Assembly (NCBI GenBank): GCA_030770535.1 | Contig: JASVEC010000068.1 | Location: forward strand, 1-64,000 | Origin: Batkoa obscura | Lineage: Eukaryota; Entomophthoromycota; Entomophthoromycetes; Entomophthorales; Batkoaceae | Length of the DNA stretch: 64,000 nt | Reading direction: 5' to 3' | Part shown: piece after piece, positions 11,830-22,356 of the stretch | Layout: the number at the start of each line of letters is the position of its first letter | Numbering within the stretch: the first letter of the stretch is position 1 | Made by a program: the position numbers and the translations under genes | Notes under the pieces: model-generated | Told to the model about the DNA's origin: nothing | Database searches by the model: none | Seen by the model: only the letters and a program-made list of their open reading frames with translations

Positions 11830-12310
11830 AGTGTTATGTGAAATGTCGCTTTGTCAGCCCCATGGTTAATTGTAGCATAATAATCGCCTAAGCTGTCGTG
11901 TTCTCGATTATAGAGACAATTAGTCCCATGCTTTTATTCTGATTTGCCAAGATAATTTCTATCTTCGTCTCAAAGAATGTTATCCTCTCATTTTGATATT
12001 TATACTTGTCGAAGTACAAAAGAGATTCTAAAACATAATAGCTCGAGGCTTTTTAACTGAATTATTCTTTGATATCTCGAACATTTAATAAAGCCACTGA
12101 GTTTTCTTAATAGTATTTTACATAGATTTTACATTAGTATTGTCTATTATATTTGTCTTACATAGTCCATAGCATATTAAATGCTATTCTTCATAATTCA
12201 AGTCTATCTTAATCACATAAACTAAGACCTTTCGACTTACAGTGTAGTCAACCAGGCAATAGCTGTTTTTGACTTTAATCACTGAGTACCAGATTTCACA
12301 ATTATGTAGA
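11830..12310 (-). other. Decayed coding-like repeat, copy B
   Basis: The segment at about 12060-12310 is an inverted counterpart of copy A at 6096-6330, with roughly 80% identity by eye. Beyond the shared part the minus strand continues with a protein-like run containing FFETKIEIILANQNKSMG. The element is broken and its family is not recognised. It may be a fossil of a mobile element or of a multicopy gene. Two copies in 6 kb argue for a dispersed repeat rather than a single-copy gene. Confidence 0.5.
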
Positions 12311-12529
12311 TTATAATCAATTTGATTATAAAGCTATTACTAGTTTCATAAATAAAGATGTTTATTACACTATAACCAATTATAAGCCCAATAAAGTAAC
12401 GTTCCAGCGAATACTTTAATTTGGAAATATACACAAATATTTGAATAATAATTTCACCTCAGCTAATCAGTTTGAAAAAAAATACGTTTTAAAGAATATT
12501 ATAAAGTTTTTTATATTTTCCTATCATAT

Positions 12530-12625
12530 GGGGATGATTTTTTTATCTTATCATTTTTTCCATTTTTTAAGAACTATTTGGGCGAAAAAATTGTTAGTAA
12601 AATTCTTAAACAAAAATATATCCCT
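12530..12625 (-). mobile_element. MITE copy 5
   Basis: GGGGATG end, CTTATCATTTTTTCC, AAGAACTATTTGGGCG core and TATCCCT right end, flanked by CATA and TATT. This fits a TA target duplication. Confidence 0.88.
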
Positions 12626-12777
12626 ATATTTTATTTTAGTATATTATTTTTGTTTTTATTACTTAATTAGTTACATTATTAAACTCAAAGCTACTAAAAA
12701 ATATTTTTCCCACCTTATCTAGGATTAAAAAATAAGGAGGGATCTCTTTAAAAAAGTGAAGGTTAAGTCTTACGTAT

Positions 12778-12869
12778 GGTGATGTATTTTTGTGTTTAAG
12801 AATTTTACTAGCAAATTTTCCGCTCAAATAACGCTCAAAAGATGGAAAAAGTAATGAAAAAACATCCCC
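12778..12869 (+). mobile_element. MITE copy 6
   Basis: GGTGATGTATTTTTGTG left end, TTCCGCTCAAATAACGCTC core and ACATCCCC right end. It lies only about 150 bp from copy 5, in opposite orientation. Confidence 0.9.
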
Positions 12870-13560
12870 ATATTTTAACCAAGTTATAGACTTCACCAAA
12901 TATTTAAGCTTATACTTTGAATAACTCCTAAAGCCAGTGATTTTCCATATGTTGCTAATGACTATGAATTGCTATATTTTGACCAATGATAAATTTATTA
13001 CCACTGACGTTGATGTAAAGCATATTGACAATTTGTATTTTAGTTTATAAGTATTTAAACAAAGAAATAGCGTATTATTTAAAATTTTGTAATCTATAGG
13101 TTACCAGTTGTTTAAAAAGCCAAGGTATTAAAAATAACGGTATGTCAAGTATATCAACTTTAAGGCAGTTTGATTGATTTGATTAGAGAAATGTTAATAT
13201 AGGCATAAATAGGGTGATGAAGCTTTTTATTATGATCAATTTTCCAAAGGTTGTCAGTAATTTCTCATTCGAGATTTTGTTATGTACGTTTTCTTATAAT
13301 ACGCATCATTGAATGATATAGAATCATTAAAAAGATAAAGAATCTGACGGAGCTAATTATTATATTAAAAGTACCAATAACATTGGTTCCTAAAGAGTAA
13401 TTATTACTGAATCAGATAATTATGTGAGTACTGTTGATATTGACAATGATACAAAGTTAGTTAAGAAGAGTATTATTTATGGTAATTATCTCTTGTATTA
13501 TTTATTAGAAAAACATGTTGGCAAATCTATCCCTAATTAGTAAACTAACATAATATAAGC
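12870..13560 (+). other. Broken coding-like stretch of unknown family
   Basis: Several plus-strand runs keep protein-like composition, for example one containing STVDIDNDTKLVKKSIIYGN near 13430-13550, but no continuous gene or recognised domain remains. It may belong to the same fossil family as the repeats at 6.1 and 12 kb; I could not show this. Confidence 0.3.
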
Positions 13561-13800
13561 CATAATTTCACAACAATTTACAGTACTACTAAAGCAAATT
13601 GAGCTGCTCTATTACATGCAGCTCTAAATAAGTAATACAAATAATAAACAACCGCTTAAGTTTTAAATAATTCATAACTTTCATACTTTCCTATTCTTAA
13701 AAAAGAAAATTTGTTTATGTTTAGCAAAATACAAAATTAATTTTATTTAATTAAAATAAGTACATGGTAAATTAGAACTACAGGATTGAATATATACTAG

Positions 13801-14421
13801 TTATTGGATGGATATCCTTATTTTCTTGTCTTCTTTCTTAACTCGCTTTGGAATGATTAGATTCAATACTCCATCAGTTAGATCTGCTTGAATCTCTTCA
13901 GCTAAAATATCATGTTTGACTTTGAAGCTTCTCTTAAAACTCTTCTTTGACCTTCTTTCTGTAAGTAAATGCTTTCCATCATCAGTAACACTTGATGTGC
14001 TTATAGAAGCATTATCATCTTCATTAGTTTCATCCGCTTCTTCTACTATAACAATATGCTCATGTTTCTTTGGTCTATAGACATACTCTCCTTTTAAAGT
14101 AAGTGTATTATCGACGTTATCAAATGAAATATTAATGTCTTCTTTTTTAAATCCGGGTAATTCAGCTTCAATAGTATAATAATTTGGAAACTCTGTTATG
14201 TCAACATATGGCCATTTCTCTTCTTTAGGCTTAGTAGTATTGATTGTGACGTTGTTGTTAGTATTTATAGTTTGTTTCTGTGGATTGTTCTCTTGTGGAG
14301 TAGTTGGTGTTGTATTCTTCTCATGATGATTGAAAGGAGTATAATGCTCAGGAGTAAATACAAAAGGATGGAATTCTTTAGGATAATATACAAATGGGTT
14401 GTTATTTAAAGTAGCGAACAT
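13801..14421 (-). CDS. Small heat-shock protein (Hsp20), copy 1
   Basis: A 206-residue alpha-crystallin-type chaperone that holds unfolding proteins soluble during stress. Residues 1-70 are an Asn/Pro/Phe-rich N-terminal arm (NNNPFVYYPKEFHPFVF). The alpha-crystallin domain runs from about 73 (WPYVDITEFPNYYTIEAELP) to 195. It has an acidic Ser-rich insertion at about 128-155 between strands and the family signature ADLTDGVLNLIIPK near 182. The C-terminus ends in the I-x-I motif (ISI) that docks into neighbouring subunits. It is intronless. A heat-shock element and a TATAAAAG box lie upstream. The protein is identical to copy 2 at 24729-25349. It sits as the left arm of an inverted duplication. 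Confidence 0.96.
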   Translation of the reverse strand: MFATLNNNPFVYYPKEFHPFVFTPEHYTPFNHHEKNTTPTTPQENNPQKQTINTNNNVTINTTKPKEEKWPYVDITEFPNYYTIEAELPGFKKEDINISFDNVDNTLTLKGEYVYRPKKHEHIVIVEEADETNEDDNASISTSSVTDDGKHLLTERRSKKSFKRSFKVKHDILAEEIQADLTDGVLNLIIPKRVKKEDKKIRISIQ

Positions 14422-14593
14422 TGTTTGATGTTGAGTTTGGTATTTAATTTAATATTTAGTTTGATATTTAATTTAATATTTAATTTAATTTTTTATAATT
14501 TTTGTAATAATTTATCACTTGCTTTTATACTTTTTTTAAAATTATTTTTAAATTGATGAATTTTACTAAACTTTACCAAATTTTTAAGTAATT

Positions 14594-14606
14594 ATCTAGA
14601 AATTTC
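14594..14606 (-). promoter_or_regulatory. Heat-shock element of Hsp20 copy 1
   Basis: On the minus strand this reads GAAATTTCTAGAT: three alternating units GAA, TTC and GAT each spaced by two bases, the binding pattern of heat-shock factor (third unit imperfect). It lies about 170 bp upstream of the start codon and is kept in all four Hsp20 copies in the window. Confidence 0.7.
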
Positions 14607-14955
14607 GATAATAATTGTAACGTTGAGTCCAAATTAGGAAATTTATTCAGGATAATTTGTAATATTAATTATATTATATATAATAGCCAATAGTTTGTTA
14701 ATTTCAATACTTTTAATATTTAATTTAAATTATCAATAAAATTAAGAAATAACAAATTTTTAATAATATGATAACATCAGCACCCTATTTAATAATAAAA
14801 GAGATTTAATTAGTCTTTTTTAAGTGAATTGATTTATTAAATATACTAAATTTCAGTATAGTTGTTTTTTTATAGTATTAGTTAGGTGTTTTTAATGAGT
14901 TTGTAATAGCATTATAATGAGATAAACGATAATTTAGTAAGTCATTAAGAAATAT

Positions 14956-15051
14956 GGGAATGTATTTTTTGTTTAAAAATTTTATTAATAATCTTTCCTC
15001 TCAGATAGCGCCTAAAAATGGAAAAAAGTGATGAAACCAAAAAACATCCCT
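14956..15051 (+). mobile_element. MITE copy 7
   Basis: GGGAATGTATTTTTTG end, CTTTCCTCTCAGATAGCGC core, ACATCCCT end. Flanks are AATA and TATA. It sits upstream of Hsp20 copy 1, close to the end of the duplicated promoter. Confidence 0.88.
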
Positions 15052-15435
15052 ATATATTAAAACTAGAATTATTTTATTGTATTGTTTTGTTGTATCATTT
15101 TGATGTTAAATAATTATTCATTAAAGCAAAAAACAAAATCCAATGCATTGACTATAATAAAATCATATAGCATCTATAAAATTTCTAAAGTTTCTAAAAT
15201 AGCCTTAATATTTCGAGATTATTATATCTTTATTATTGCTCTTACAAAATTAAAAATTTAGTTGAATGCATTTCTAATGTTTTAGTTAATAATTATTTTT
15301 GGCTTATACTGATAGTGACAAAGCTATTACTATAAGCCTCCTGAAAAGTATAAATACTCTGGTAAATTACTTATTTTAAGAATTGGTTTTTTTAGCATCA
15401 AACCTTGATTTTAACTTTGATTTATAACACTATAT
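15052..15435. other. Gene-free spacer between two MITEs
   Basis: AT-rich. No gene or RNA seen. Confidence 0.4.
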
Positions 15436-15534
15436 GGGGACGTATTTCTGTGTTTAAGGATTTTACTAGCAATTTTTCCACTCAAATAATGCTTAAAAGA
15501 TGGAAAAAGTGATAAAGCCAAAAAAAACATCCCT
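15436..15534 (+). mobile_element. MITE copy 8
   Basis: Full-length copy. The flanking DNA makes the end symmetry longer: ACTATAT before GGGG and ATATAGT after CCCT. It lies about 325 bp upstream of the P-type ATPase gene. Confidence 0.9.
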
Positions 15535-15858
15535 ATATAGTACTATTTTATAATTAGGTGCTCTATCAAATAAAAGAAAGTAAGATGAACAAAGGATAGC
15601 ATGAGTACTGCCAAATTTGGTTAATAATCTTAGGCTTAACTTTGATTTCAAGAACAATCAAATTTAAACCAATCAAAAAATATTATTAAGTCATTCCTTG
15701 TCTCTTAATAGAAATCCATCAATTTATCCATATTTAACCTCCACTTTTTTCAATTAATCCCCATGAGTAAAAATATCCCGCCATTTCTGTCAAAGTTTTT
15801 CTATTTCTTTGATTGTTTTTATCTATACACTTAATACTAACCGATTTTAACATTAAAA

Positions 15859-18800
15859 ATGGCAATAAGACAATCGTCAGAACAAAGGAAACAAGATGAT
15901 GGCAACAACAAGATTGTTGAACATAGGTTACCTATTATTGATGTCATTAAACGATTAAAAACAAGGATCAATATAGCCCAACCTTACCTCAGTCAAGGTC
16001 TTTCATTAGAAGAACAAAAACAACGACGACAAATTTATGGAGAAAATATATTAACATTCACAAAAAAATCCTCACGCATCATACAGTTTCTTAAATATTT
16101 ATTCTCCGTATTTAATTTCCCATTAGTATTGTTTGGTATCATCTGCTTTTTGTTAATTTTAAAAGATTATGGTTCAATTATACCCGATATTTATTTAGGC
16201 TCTGTGTTACTTGGAGCTTCGTTGTTTAATGCTACCCTAGACTACATACAGGAGCAAAAGAGTGAGAATATACTAGAATCTTGTAGAAATATTATACCCG
16301 AGTATTGCTACTTGTTAAGAGATTCAGATATATTAAAGATATCAGTAAAAGATTTAGTTCCAGGGGATGTTGTGTTATTAAAACAAAATGAAACAATACC
16401 AGCAGATATTCGATTATTTCATACTGATCATTTAATTGTTAATAACTCTTCTTTGACTGGAGAAACTAAGTTTTTAGAAAAAAAGAGTAGTAATAAAATT
16501 AGCTATGTGTTCGATGCCACAAACATTGTTTTTAAAGGTACCCATGTCGTCAGTGGTGATGGATATGGTGTTGTTATTAGGACAGGTAACCAGACTATGC
16601 TGGGTAGAATTTTGCAATTGACTAATAAAGAAAAGAAAAAATCCGCTAGATTAACCAAAGAAATCAAATCTTTTGTACTAGCTATTTATGCTATTGATTT
16701 AATTACTGTAGCTATATTTTTTTCTTTGGTTTTTGTTAGTACAAATAATGTAGTTAAAGCTTTTTTATTCTCAGCTGGTTTGTTATTGGCTTGGGTGCCT
16801 GAAGGTTTACCTGCATCCATCAATTTAATGTTATCCATAGCAGTGAAATCTCTAGCTGATAATCAGATCTTAGTTAAGGATTTTCAAGGCGTTGAAACGT
16901 TAGGTAGTGTAACTATGTTAATTACAGATAAAGTTGGTATATTAACTAGGAATGAAATGTCTGTTTCAATTGTCTATAATAATTTAGAGCTTTTCAGTGT
17001 CGCTCAAAAGGGGAGGATAGGTCATTGTTTATCTTTTAATCCAGAAATGGATGGAATGAAAGGATTATTGAGAAATGTTGGGTTAACTACAACTGCTACA
17101 TTTGATCGCAATGATCTAGAAATCGATCATAGGAATACAATTGGGGGTCCAGCAGAGTGTGGGTTATTGAATTTTTGTTATAAGTACGATACTTCGTTCG
17201 ATAGTTTATTAAGTGAATATCCTAGAGTATTAGAAACAGGGTACAATATAAGAAAAAGATATAATCTAAACATACATAAAATAGAGCATGAAGATGGCCA
17301 TTTTATATTGTTTGTTAAAGGAGAAGTGGAAGGTATACTAAATTTATGCACAAGTATGAATTATGAAGATAGAGAAATCGGGCTAACTGAAGAAAACCGA
17401 ACAAAAGTGATTGAATCTAATACCAATTTATCAAGTAAAGGTTATAAAGTGTTTGCTTTTGCACAACTGAAATTATCCAATGAGATATATAATATAAATT
17501 ATAAATTTGATTTAAGAACTAAAAATTATCCATTATCTGGTTATTGTTTTAACGGTTTATTAGCATTAGAAGATCCACCCAAGCATGGAATTCGTGAAGC
17601 TATTGGACGTTGTCGTACTGCAGGTATTAAAATGATAATGGTGTCGGATGATAATCCTTTATGTGCTGAAGCAATAGCAAGAAAAACAAATATGATGGTA
17701 ATGGAGACAAAAGAAAAAATAGCTAAAAGAACAGGAAGAAACATTGAATTAATTGAATCTCACGAATATACTTCAGTAGTTATTAACGGTAATCAAATTA
17801 GCAACTTAACAGATGATGAATGGGATGACATATTTGATAATGAAGAAATTATCTTTGCAAGTACTTTACCTACACATAAATTAGAGATCATAAAGAGAGC
17901 ACAATCTATCGGACATATTGTTGGTATGGTAGGGGATGGTGTTAATGATGCACCAGCCTTGAAAAAAGCTGATTTATCAATAGCAATGGCTTATTCAGGT
18001 TCTGAAGTAGTAGGGGAAATTGCTAGTATTATTTTGTTAAGCAATAATTTTTCAACTATTGTTAAGGGTATCGAAGAAGGTAGAAGAACATTCATTAATA
18101 TAAAGAAATGTATTAAATTAACTTGTACACATACATTTCCAGAAGTATTACCACAAATTGCCCCTGCTTTGTTTTCAGTACCTGCTGCTATGTCAACTGC
18201 ATTAACATTGGTCATTGATTTAGGATTTGATTTATGTACTTCATTATCTTTTGCTTGGGATAAGATTGATTCAGATGCAGGGTTAATGAGATTACAACCT
18301 AGAAATCCAGTGAATAAAACTACAATTGAACAATTTAGAAAGCGACAAAAAAGAAAGCTCCAAATGAAAGTAGATTTAGAATCAAATCAAATTATAAAAC
18401 CTAATCTTCTACAAAAGATAAAAGACAAACTAGAGTGGTTGTTTAATGGAGGATTAAAAGAATATTTATTTGAAAAGAATGAAGGAGAGTTTTTAATTGA
18501 TAAAGACCTTGTTTTTTGGTCTTGGTTTGAAGCAGGTATTATTGAAACGATTGTTGGATTTATTGCCTTTTTTTGGACATTCTATAGAAAGGAGATTTAT
18601 TTAAGTGATATTTATTTAGCATCAAAGCAAGGTAATTTTGATGATAGTCAACAAATATTTATTTCAAGTGTTGGAAAAGAATATACAACAAGTGATTTAT
18701 TAGATATTAATGCTCAAGGTCAATCTGCTTTTTTATTATCTGTTATGATTATGCAAGCTTTCAATCTATTTGCTGTAAAAGCATATTTACAATACCCATT

Positions 18801-19089
18801 TGGTCGTCAAATGTTTTCAAACTGGAAGAATTTTGCAGGTATTGGATTCGGATTAATAATTGGATTCATTTGTGTTTATGTTCCATTTTTAAATATAGTA
18901 TTTGGATCCTCTTATAAATTGAATTTCGATTTTATTTGGATACCTTTAATAGGAGGAGTATTTTTAATTATGTATGCTAGTCTTCGATTATATATTTATA
19001 AATCATGGGGAAAATTGAAATTTACAAAAACAGTTTATGGGTTACAAATGCATCCAACTACAAAAACTATGGTAGATTTATCCTTTTAA
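15859..19089 (+). CDS. P-type ATPase, type IIC-like, with altered catalytic loop
   Basis: A 1076-residue intronless protein with the architecture of alkali-cation pumps of the Na+,K+/H+,K+ (IIC) group. Seen are a cation-ATPase N-terminal domain, helix pair 1-2 and an actuator domain with the dephosphorylation loop SSLTGE (TGE at 200-202). The metal-site helix M4 has VPEGLP (about 313-318). Next come the phosphorylation and nucleotide domains, the hinge GDGVNDAPALKKAD (692-705), M5-M6, and four C-terminal helices. Two signatures are altered. The phosphorylation motif DKTGTLT reads DKVGILT (Asp at 357 kept), and the TGDH-type loop reads SDDN (596-599). These changes could slow or abolish turnover, so ion-pumping activity is uncertain although the frame is intact. 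By family it would exchange Na+ or K+ at the plasma membrane. The start at 15859 follows an A-rich leader and gives a normal N-terminus. Confidence 0.9.
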   Translation: MAIRQSSEQRKQDDGNNKIVEHRLPIIDVIKRLKTRINIAQPYLSQGLSLEEQKQRRQIYGENILTFTKKSSRIIQFLKYLFSVFNFPLVLFGIICFLLILKDYGSIIPDIYLGSVLLGASLFNATLDYIQEQKSENILESCRNIIPEYCYLLRDSDILKISVKDLVPGDVVLLKQNETIPADIRLFHTDHLIVNNSSLTGETKFLEKKSSNKISYVFDATNIVFKGTHVVSGDGYGVVIRTGNQTMLGRILQLTNKEKKKSARLTKEIKSFVLAIYAIDLITVAIFFSLVFVSTNNVVKAFLFSAGLLLAWVPEGLPASINLMLSIAVKSLADNQILVKDFQGVETLGSVTMLITDKVGILTRNEMSVSIVYNNLELFSVAQKGRIGHCLSFNPEMDGMKGLLRNVGLTTTATFDRNDLEIDHRNTIGGPAECGLLNFCYKYDTSFDSLLSEYPRVLETGYNIRKRYNLNIHKIEHEDGHFILFVKGEVEGILNLCTSMNYEDREIGLTEENRTKVIESNTNLSSKGYKVFAFAQLKLSNEIYNINYKFDLRTKNYPLSGYCFNGLLALEDPPKHGIREAIGRCRTAGIKMIMVSDDNPLCAEAIARKTNMMVMETKEKIAKRTGRNIELIESHEYTSVVINGNQISNLTDDEWDDIFDNEEIIFASTLPTHKLEIIKRAQSIGHIVGMVGDGVNDAPALKKADLSIAMAYSGSEVVGEIASIILLSNNFSTIVKGIEEGRRTFINIKKCIKLTCTHTFPEVLPQIAPALFSVPAAMSTALTLVIDLGFDLCTSLSFAWDKIDSDAGLMRLQPRNPVNKTTIEQFRKRQKRKLQMKVDLESNQIIKPNLLQKIKDKLEWLFNGGLKEYLFEKNEGEFLIDKDLVFWSWFEAGIIETIVGFIAFFWTFYRKEIYLSDIYLASKQGNFDDSQQIFISSVGKEYTTSDLLDINAQGQSAFLLSVMIMQAFNLFAVKAYLQYPFGRQMFSNWKNFAGIGFGLIIGFICVYVPFLNIVFGSSYKLNFDFIWIPLIGGVFLIMYASLRLYIYKSWGKLKFTKTVYGLQMHPTTKTMVDLSF

Positions 19090-19218
19090 TCAAATGTATA
19101 TTTATTTATTAAAGTTGAATTGTATTTTTATTAATTTTGTTCATTTTAATTTATTCTTATTTCAAATTTAAGTTCCATTTAATAAAAATTTCAATCTAAA
19201 TTTCTACTTTTTATCTTT

Positions 19219-20679
19219 ATGATATTTAAATCCCACTTCACTACATTGACTAAATTTTATCAATCTATTAAAACTAAACAAAACTATAATCCGTTAACTT
19301 ATTTACCACCTAAATTCAATCGAATGACAACACCCCCAACAATAGTTACTCCAACTACTTTATGCCAATGGGCAGCTAAAATACTATATACTGAAGATCC
19401 AATAGAAAAAGTAAAATTAACAAATGAGGCAGGAGAATGGTGGCGAAATAAAGAGAATTTACCTATAGGAAGAGAAGAGAGTATCCCTGATATACCGCCC
19501 CGCCCAAGTAATTTTGATATCGTACAACCAGGACGAGCACCTCGTCGAGGAAAAGCAGGTAGTTTAGTAAGTATTAATATTAAATATTTTGATCTTTTTT
19601 AAAATGATAATTAAAAGAATACAAAATTTAAAACTAATATTAATATTAATCCCTTTCTCCTTTTCAATAGGCTTCTAGAATCACTATTTTACATGCATTA
19701 GCTAATGTGGAACAGTGGGCTATTGATACAGCTTGGGATAATATAGCACGTTTTGGTAAAATCGAAGAGAACTCCAATAATCCACCATTTCCAAAAGGAT
19801 ACTATGATGATTTTGTAAAAATGGCCCTAGATGAAGCTAAGGTAAATGAAGTTTTGATTTCAATTTAAAATTTTATTCTAATTAAAAGGATGTGATTTAA
19901 ATTAAAAAAACTAGTAATTGATAGAAGATTATTAATCAGTTTTTATAATAGCATTTTAATTGGTTGATTCAACGACTTGATGCTTTGGATGCTAAATTTG
20001 GTGATATACCTATCCACGCTGGTAAGTTAATACTTAACAATTAGTTTTTAAAATCAAATAGTTATTTTCCCTTCCTTAACTTGTTGCTAATCTCATCTTC
20101 CCTTTTCTAGGCATCTGGGAATCGGCAGCAGAAACTAAGCATCTCATGCCTGCTCGTATGGCCATTGTACATATGGTTCATGAGGCACGAGGTCTTGACG
20201 TGAACCCAAGTACAATTAATAATTTCAAAAAACATGGGGATATTGAATCAAGTGCTATGTTAGAAAAAATTTACGAAGATGAAATAACTCATGTGGAAAT
20301 TGGGACTCGATGGTTTAAATATTACTGTGATAAAAACAGAGATAGGATGGATGAATTATTGAAAAAAGAAATGGAATTGGAAGAAAAGATAGGAGCATTG
20401 AGTGTAAAAGAAGGAGAGGAAAAGAGTGAAAACACAGAAGACAAAACAGAATTTAAAGAAACTTCAACTGAAACTATAGATTTAGAATTACCTGAAGATA
20501 TGTTAGTTAAAGAAAATAAGATAGATCCTAATGCCAAGTATTTTCATGCTTTTGTATCAAAACATTTCTTTGGTACTTTAAAACCCCCTTTTAATTATCC
20601 TGCTAGAGATCAAGCTGGATTAGGTAGAGAGTTTTATGAACCTATGGCTAAGATTAAAGAAAGTCCATTTGTACCTTAA
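19219..20679 (+). CDS. DUF455 ferritin-like protein
   Basis: Four exons (19219-19566, 19671-19841, 19952-20021, 20111-20679) join in frame to 385 residues. The product belongs to the DUF455 family, a ferritin-like four-helix fold of unknown biochemical role. Likely di-metal ligands are visible. Helix 1 has HALANVEQWAID, and helix 2 has LDEAKHFNWLIQRLDAL, where DEAKH gives a carboxylate and histidine pair. Helix 4 has EDEITHVEIGTRWFKYYC, again D/E-E-x-x-H. The C-terminus (FFGTLKPPFNYPARDQAG) is a family hallmark. A Glu-rich insertion at about 275-320 looks like a fungal addition. The first 35 residues are basic and aromatic, possibly a mitochondrial leader; a second ATG at 19324 would remove it. 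Introns are 89-110 nt. It follows the ATPase by 129 bp on the same strand. Confidence 0.88.
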
Positions 20680-20809
20680 AAAAATGAATAAATAAATAGA
20701 ATTGTTATTTTTTTGTATTTTGATATCATTTTTCTATATCTTACTTATTGTCTTTATAGAATTATTTAATATTATAATAAGCTAAAAAAGATTTCAATCG
20801 TACTTAAAA

Positions 20810-20880
20810 GGACCCACCGAGAATCGAACTCGGATTACAAGGATCAAAACCTTGGGTGCTAACCATTACACCATGGATCC
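20810..20880 (-). tRNA. tRNA-Gln (UUG)
   Basis: 71-nt cloverleaf on the minus strand. Acceptor GGATCCA pairs with TGGGTCC, the anticodon loop is TTTTGAT (anticodon TTG), and the T arm has GTTCGATTC. It matches the tRNA at 2805-2875 except for a compensated acceptor pair. It lies between the DUF455 and SPT3 genes. Confidence 0.95.
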
Positions 20881-21000
20881 GCATTACCATACGATTTTAT
20901 TAAATTTTTAAATCTGTTCTTGATTTTTCAAACTTGAAACTTTATTACGTTGATTTCCTTTATTAATATTTAACTTTATTTCCTTAGAGAAGATATCACC

Positions 21001-22335
21001 ATGGATTTAGTAGATAATGACGAAAAGCAAGTAATTTCAATCTACCTTTCTATGTTTCAAATGGACTAACTTTAGTTTCAAATATTTAGAGTAAATATAA
21101 ATACCTTAGTGAAATCCAGCAGATGATGTTTGTATTTGGTGAAAAAAATGATGCATTAACAGAAACAGCTATGTTAATTGAAGATATTGTACGTACTCAA
21201 GTAATTGAAATGGTAATTTTTATAAATATTTCTATTTATTATTAGTCCTATTTATACTTTGTAATAACTATTAGTATTTGGTTTATAAATTTGAGTCGAA
21301 ATGGGATAAAAATCAATTATACTGATTCATTTATTAGGTAGTTTCGGCGAGTAAATTAGCGAATAATCGAAATACTCGTAGTGTTTCACCAGAAGATTTA
21401 ATATTTTTAATACGACGCGATCGAGCTAAAGTGAATCGGTTACGTACTTTTTTAGCATGGAAAGATGTTCGAAAAAATACAAAAGAATCTGGGGGTAATG
21501 AAGCGGTAGAAGACTTAATTGAAGATGGAGCTGGTGAGTTTTTTAATGGTTCTTTTTGTTGAAAGGAAATTAATAGTTTTAAAACGTTTAGATAAACCAG
21601 CATTAAAAAAAATGTCAGTTAAATTACCTTGGGAATTATTGAACTCTTTGACTAGTATATTAGATAGTGATAGTGAAGGGGATGAGGAGAGCAGAGACGC
21701 TTTTAATGATAGTTTACAAAGATTAAAGGTAAATGAAATAGTTTTAGTTTAGTTTGGTTTATTCTTAAATATAAATTTACTTATAGAATGCAGATGCCAT
21801 TACTCAATTGATGAGTCGAGAAGAATATGTATTTTACTCAGAATGTCGACAAGCTTCATTTACCTATCGAAAAAGTAAAAAATTTAAAGAATGGTGTCAT
21901 ATGGCGAGTTACATGGATACTAAAGCTAATGATGATTTAATTGATATTCTTGGTTTTTTAACATTTGAAATGGTGGGCGGATTAACGGAATTAGCTATTG
22001 ATATTAAATTAAAACAACAGCAACAAAGTCGAATGAATTTAAAAAAAAGTTTGAAAAATTCCTTAAACTCCACACATTATAAAAAGGTTAAAAGGGAAAA
22101 TGAGGATATTAAGAGTTTATTTGAATTTTATGAACAAGATGAAAAAGTGGAAAAAATTGAAGATAAACCTAATGATGACAATATACCTTCCATTTTTGAT
22201 CCTCCAAAAGGTAGCCATAAACCTTTAGAAAAAGCGGATATTCACGAAGCTTTTAGAATTTTACAAGCTAATCGAAGGTTGCCATTAAGAAATTTTACTA
22301 ATGGTTTGGTACGTACAAGAGTGACCCTTATTTAA
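21001..22335 (+). CDS. SPT3: SAGA histone-fold subunit Spt3
   Basis: Five exons (21001-21030, 21090-21212, 21338-21533, 21577-21728, 21787-22335) join in frame to 349 residues, close to the yeast Spt3 length. Spt3 is the SAGA subunit that, with Spt8, hands TBP to TATA promoters. The N-terminal histone fold is unmistakable: KYKYLSEIQQMMFVFGE, the paired helix ending in IVRTQVIEM, SVSPEDLIFLIRRDRAKVNR and LRTFLAWKDVRKN. The C-terminal histone fold contains REEYVFYSECRQASFTYRK and FKEWCHMASYMDTKANDDL, then DILGFLTFEMVGGLTELAID. The last 60 residues are a charged linker. The start follows an ACC context (ATCACCATGG) and opens a 10-codon first exon typical of the gene. Introns are 43-125 nt. Confidence 0.95.
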
Positions 22336-22356
22336 GTCTTTATTCTAAATAAATAA

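Larger units (their letters stand above)
13801..14674 (-). repeat. Inverted duplication, left arm (Hsp20 unit)
   Basis: This 874-bp unit (Hsp20 coding region plus about 250 bp of promoter) recurs in opposite orientation at 24476-25349. I noticed a single silent difference near the stop codon. The sequences diverge abruptly just after the stop and upstream of about 14674, so the copying spared the 3' flank. The arms are separated by 9.8 kb of single-copy genes. Confidence 0.9.

Noticed and set aside
13411-13419. Isolated ATCAGATAA match
   Set aside because: Lies in decayed DNA far from any iron-related gene; single matches are expected by chance.
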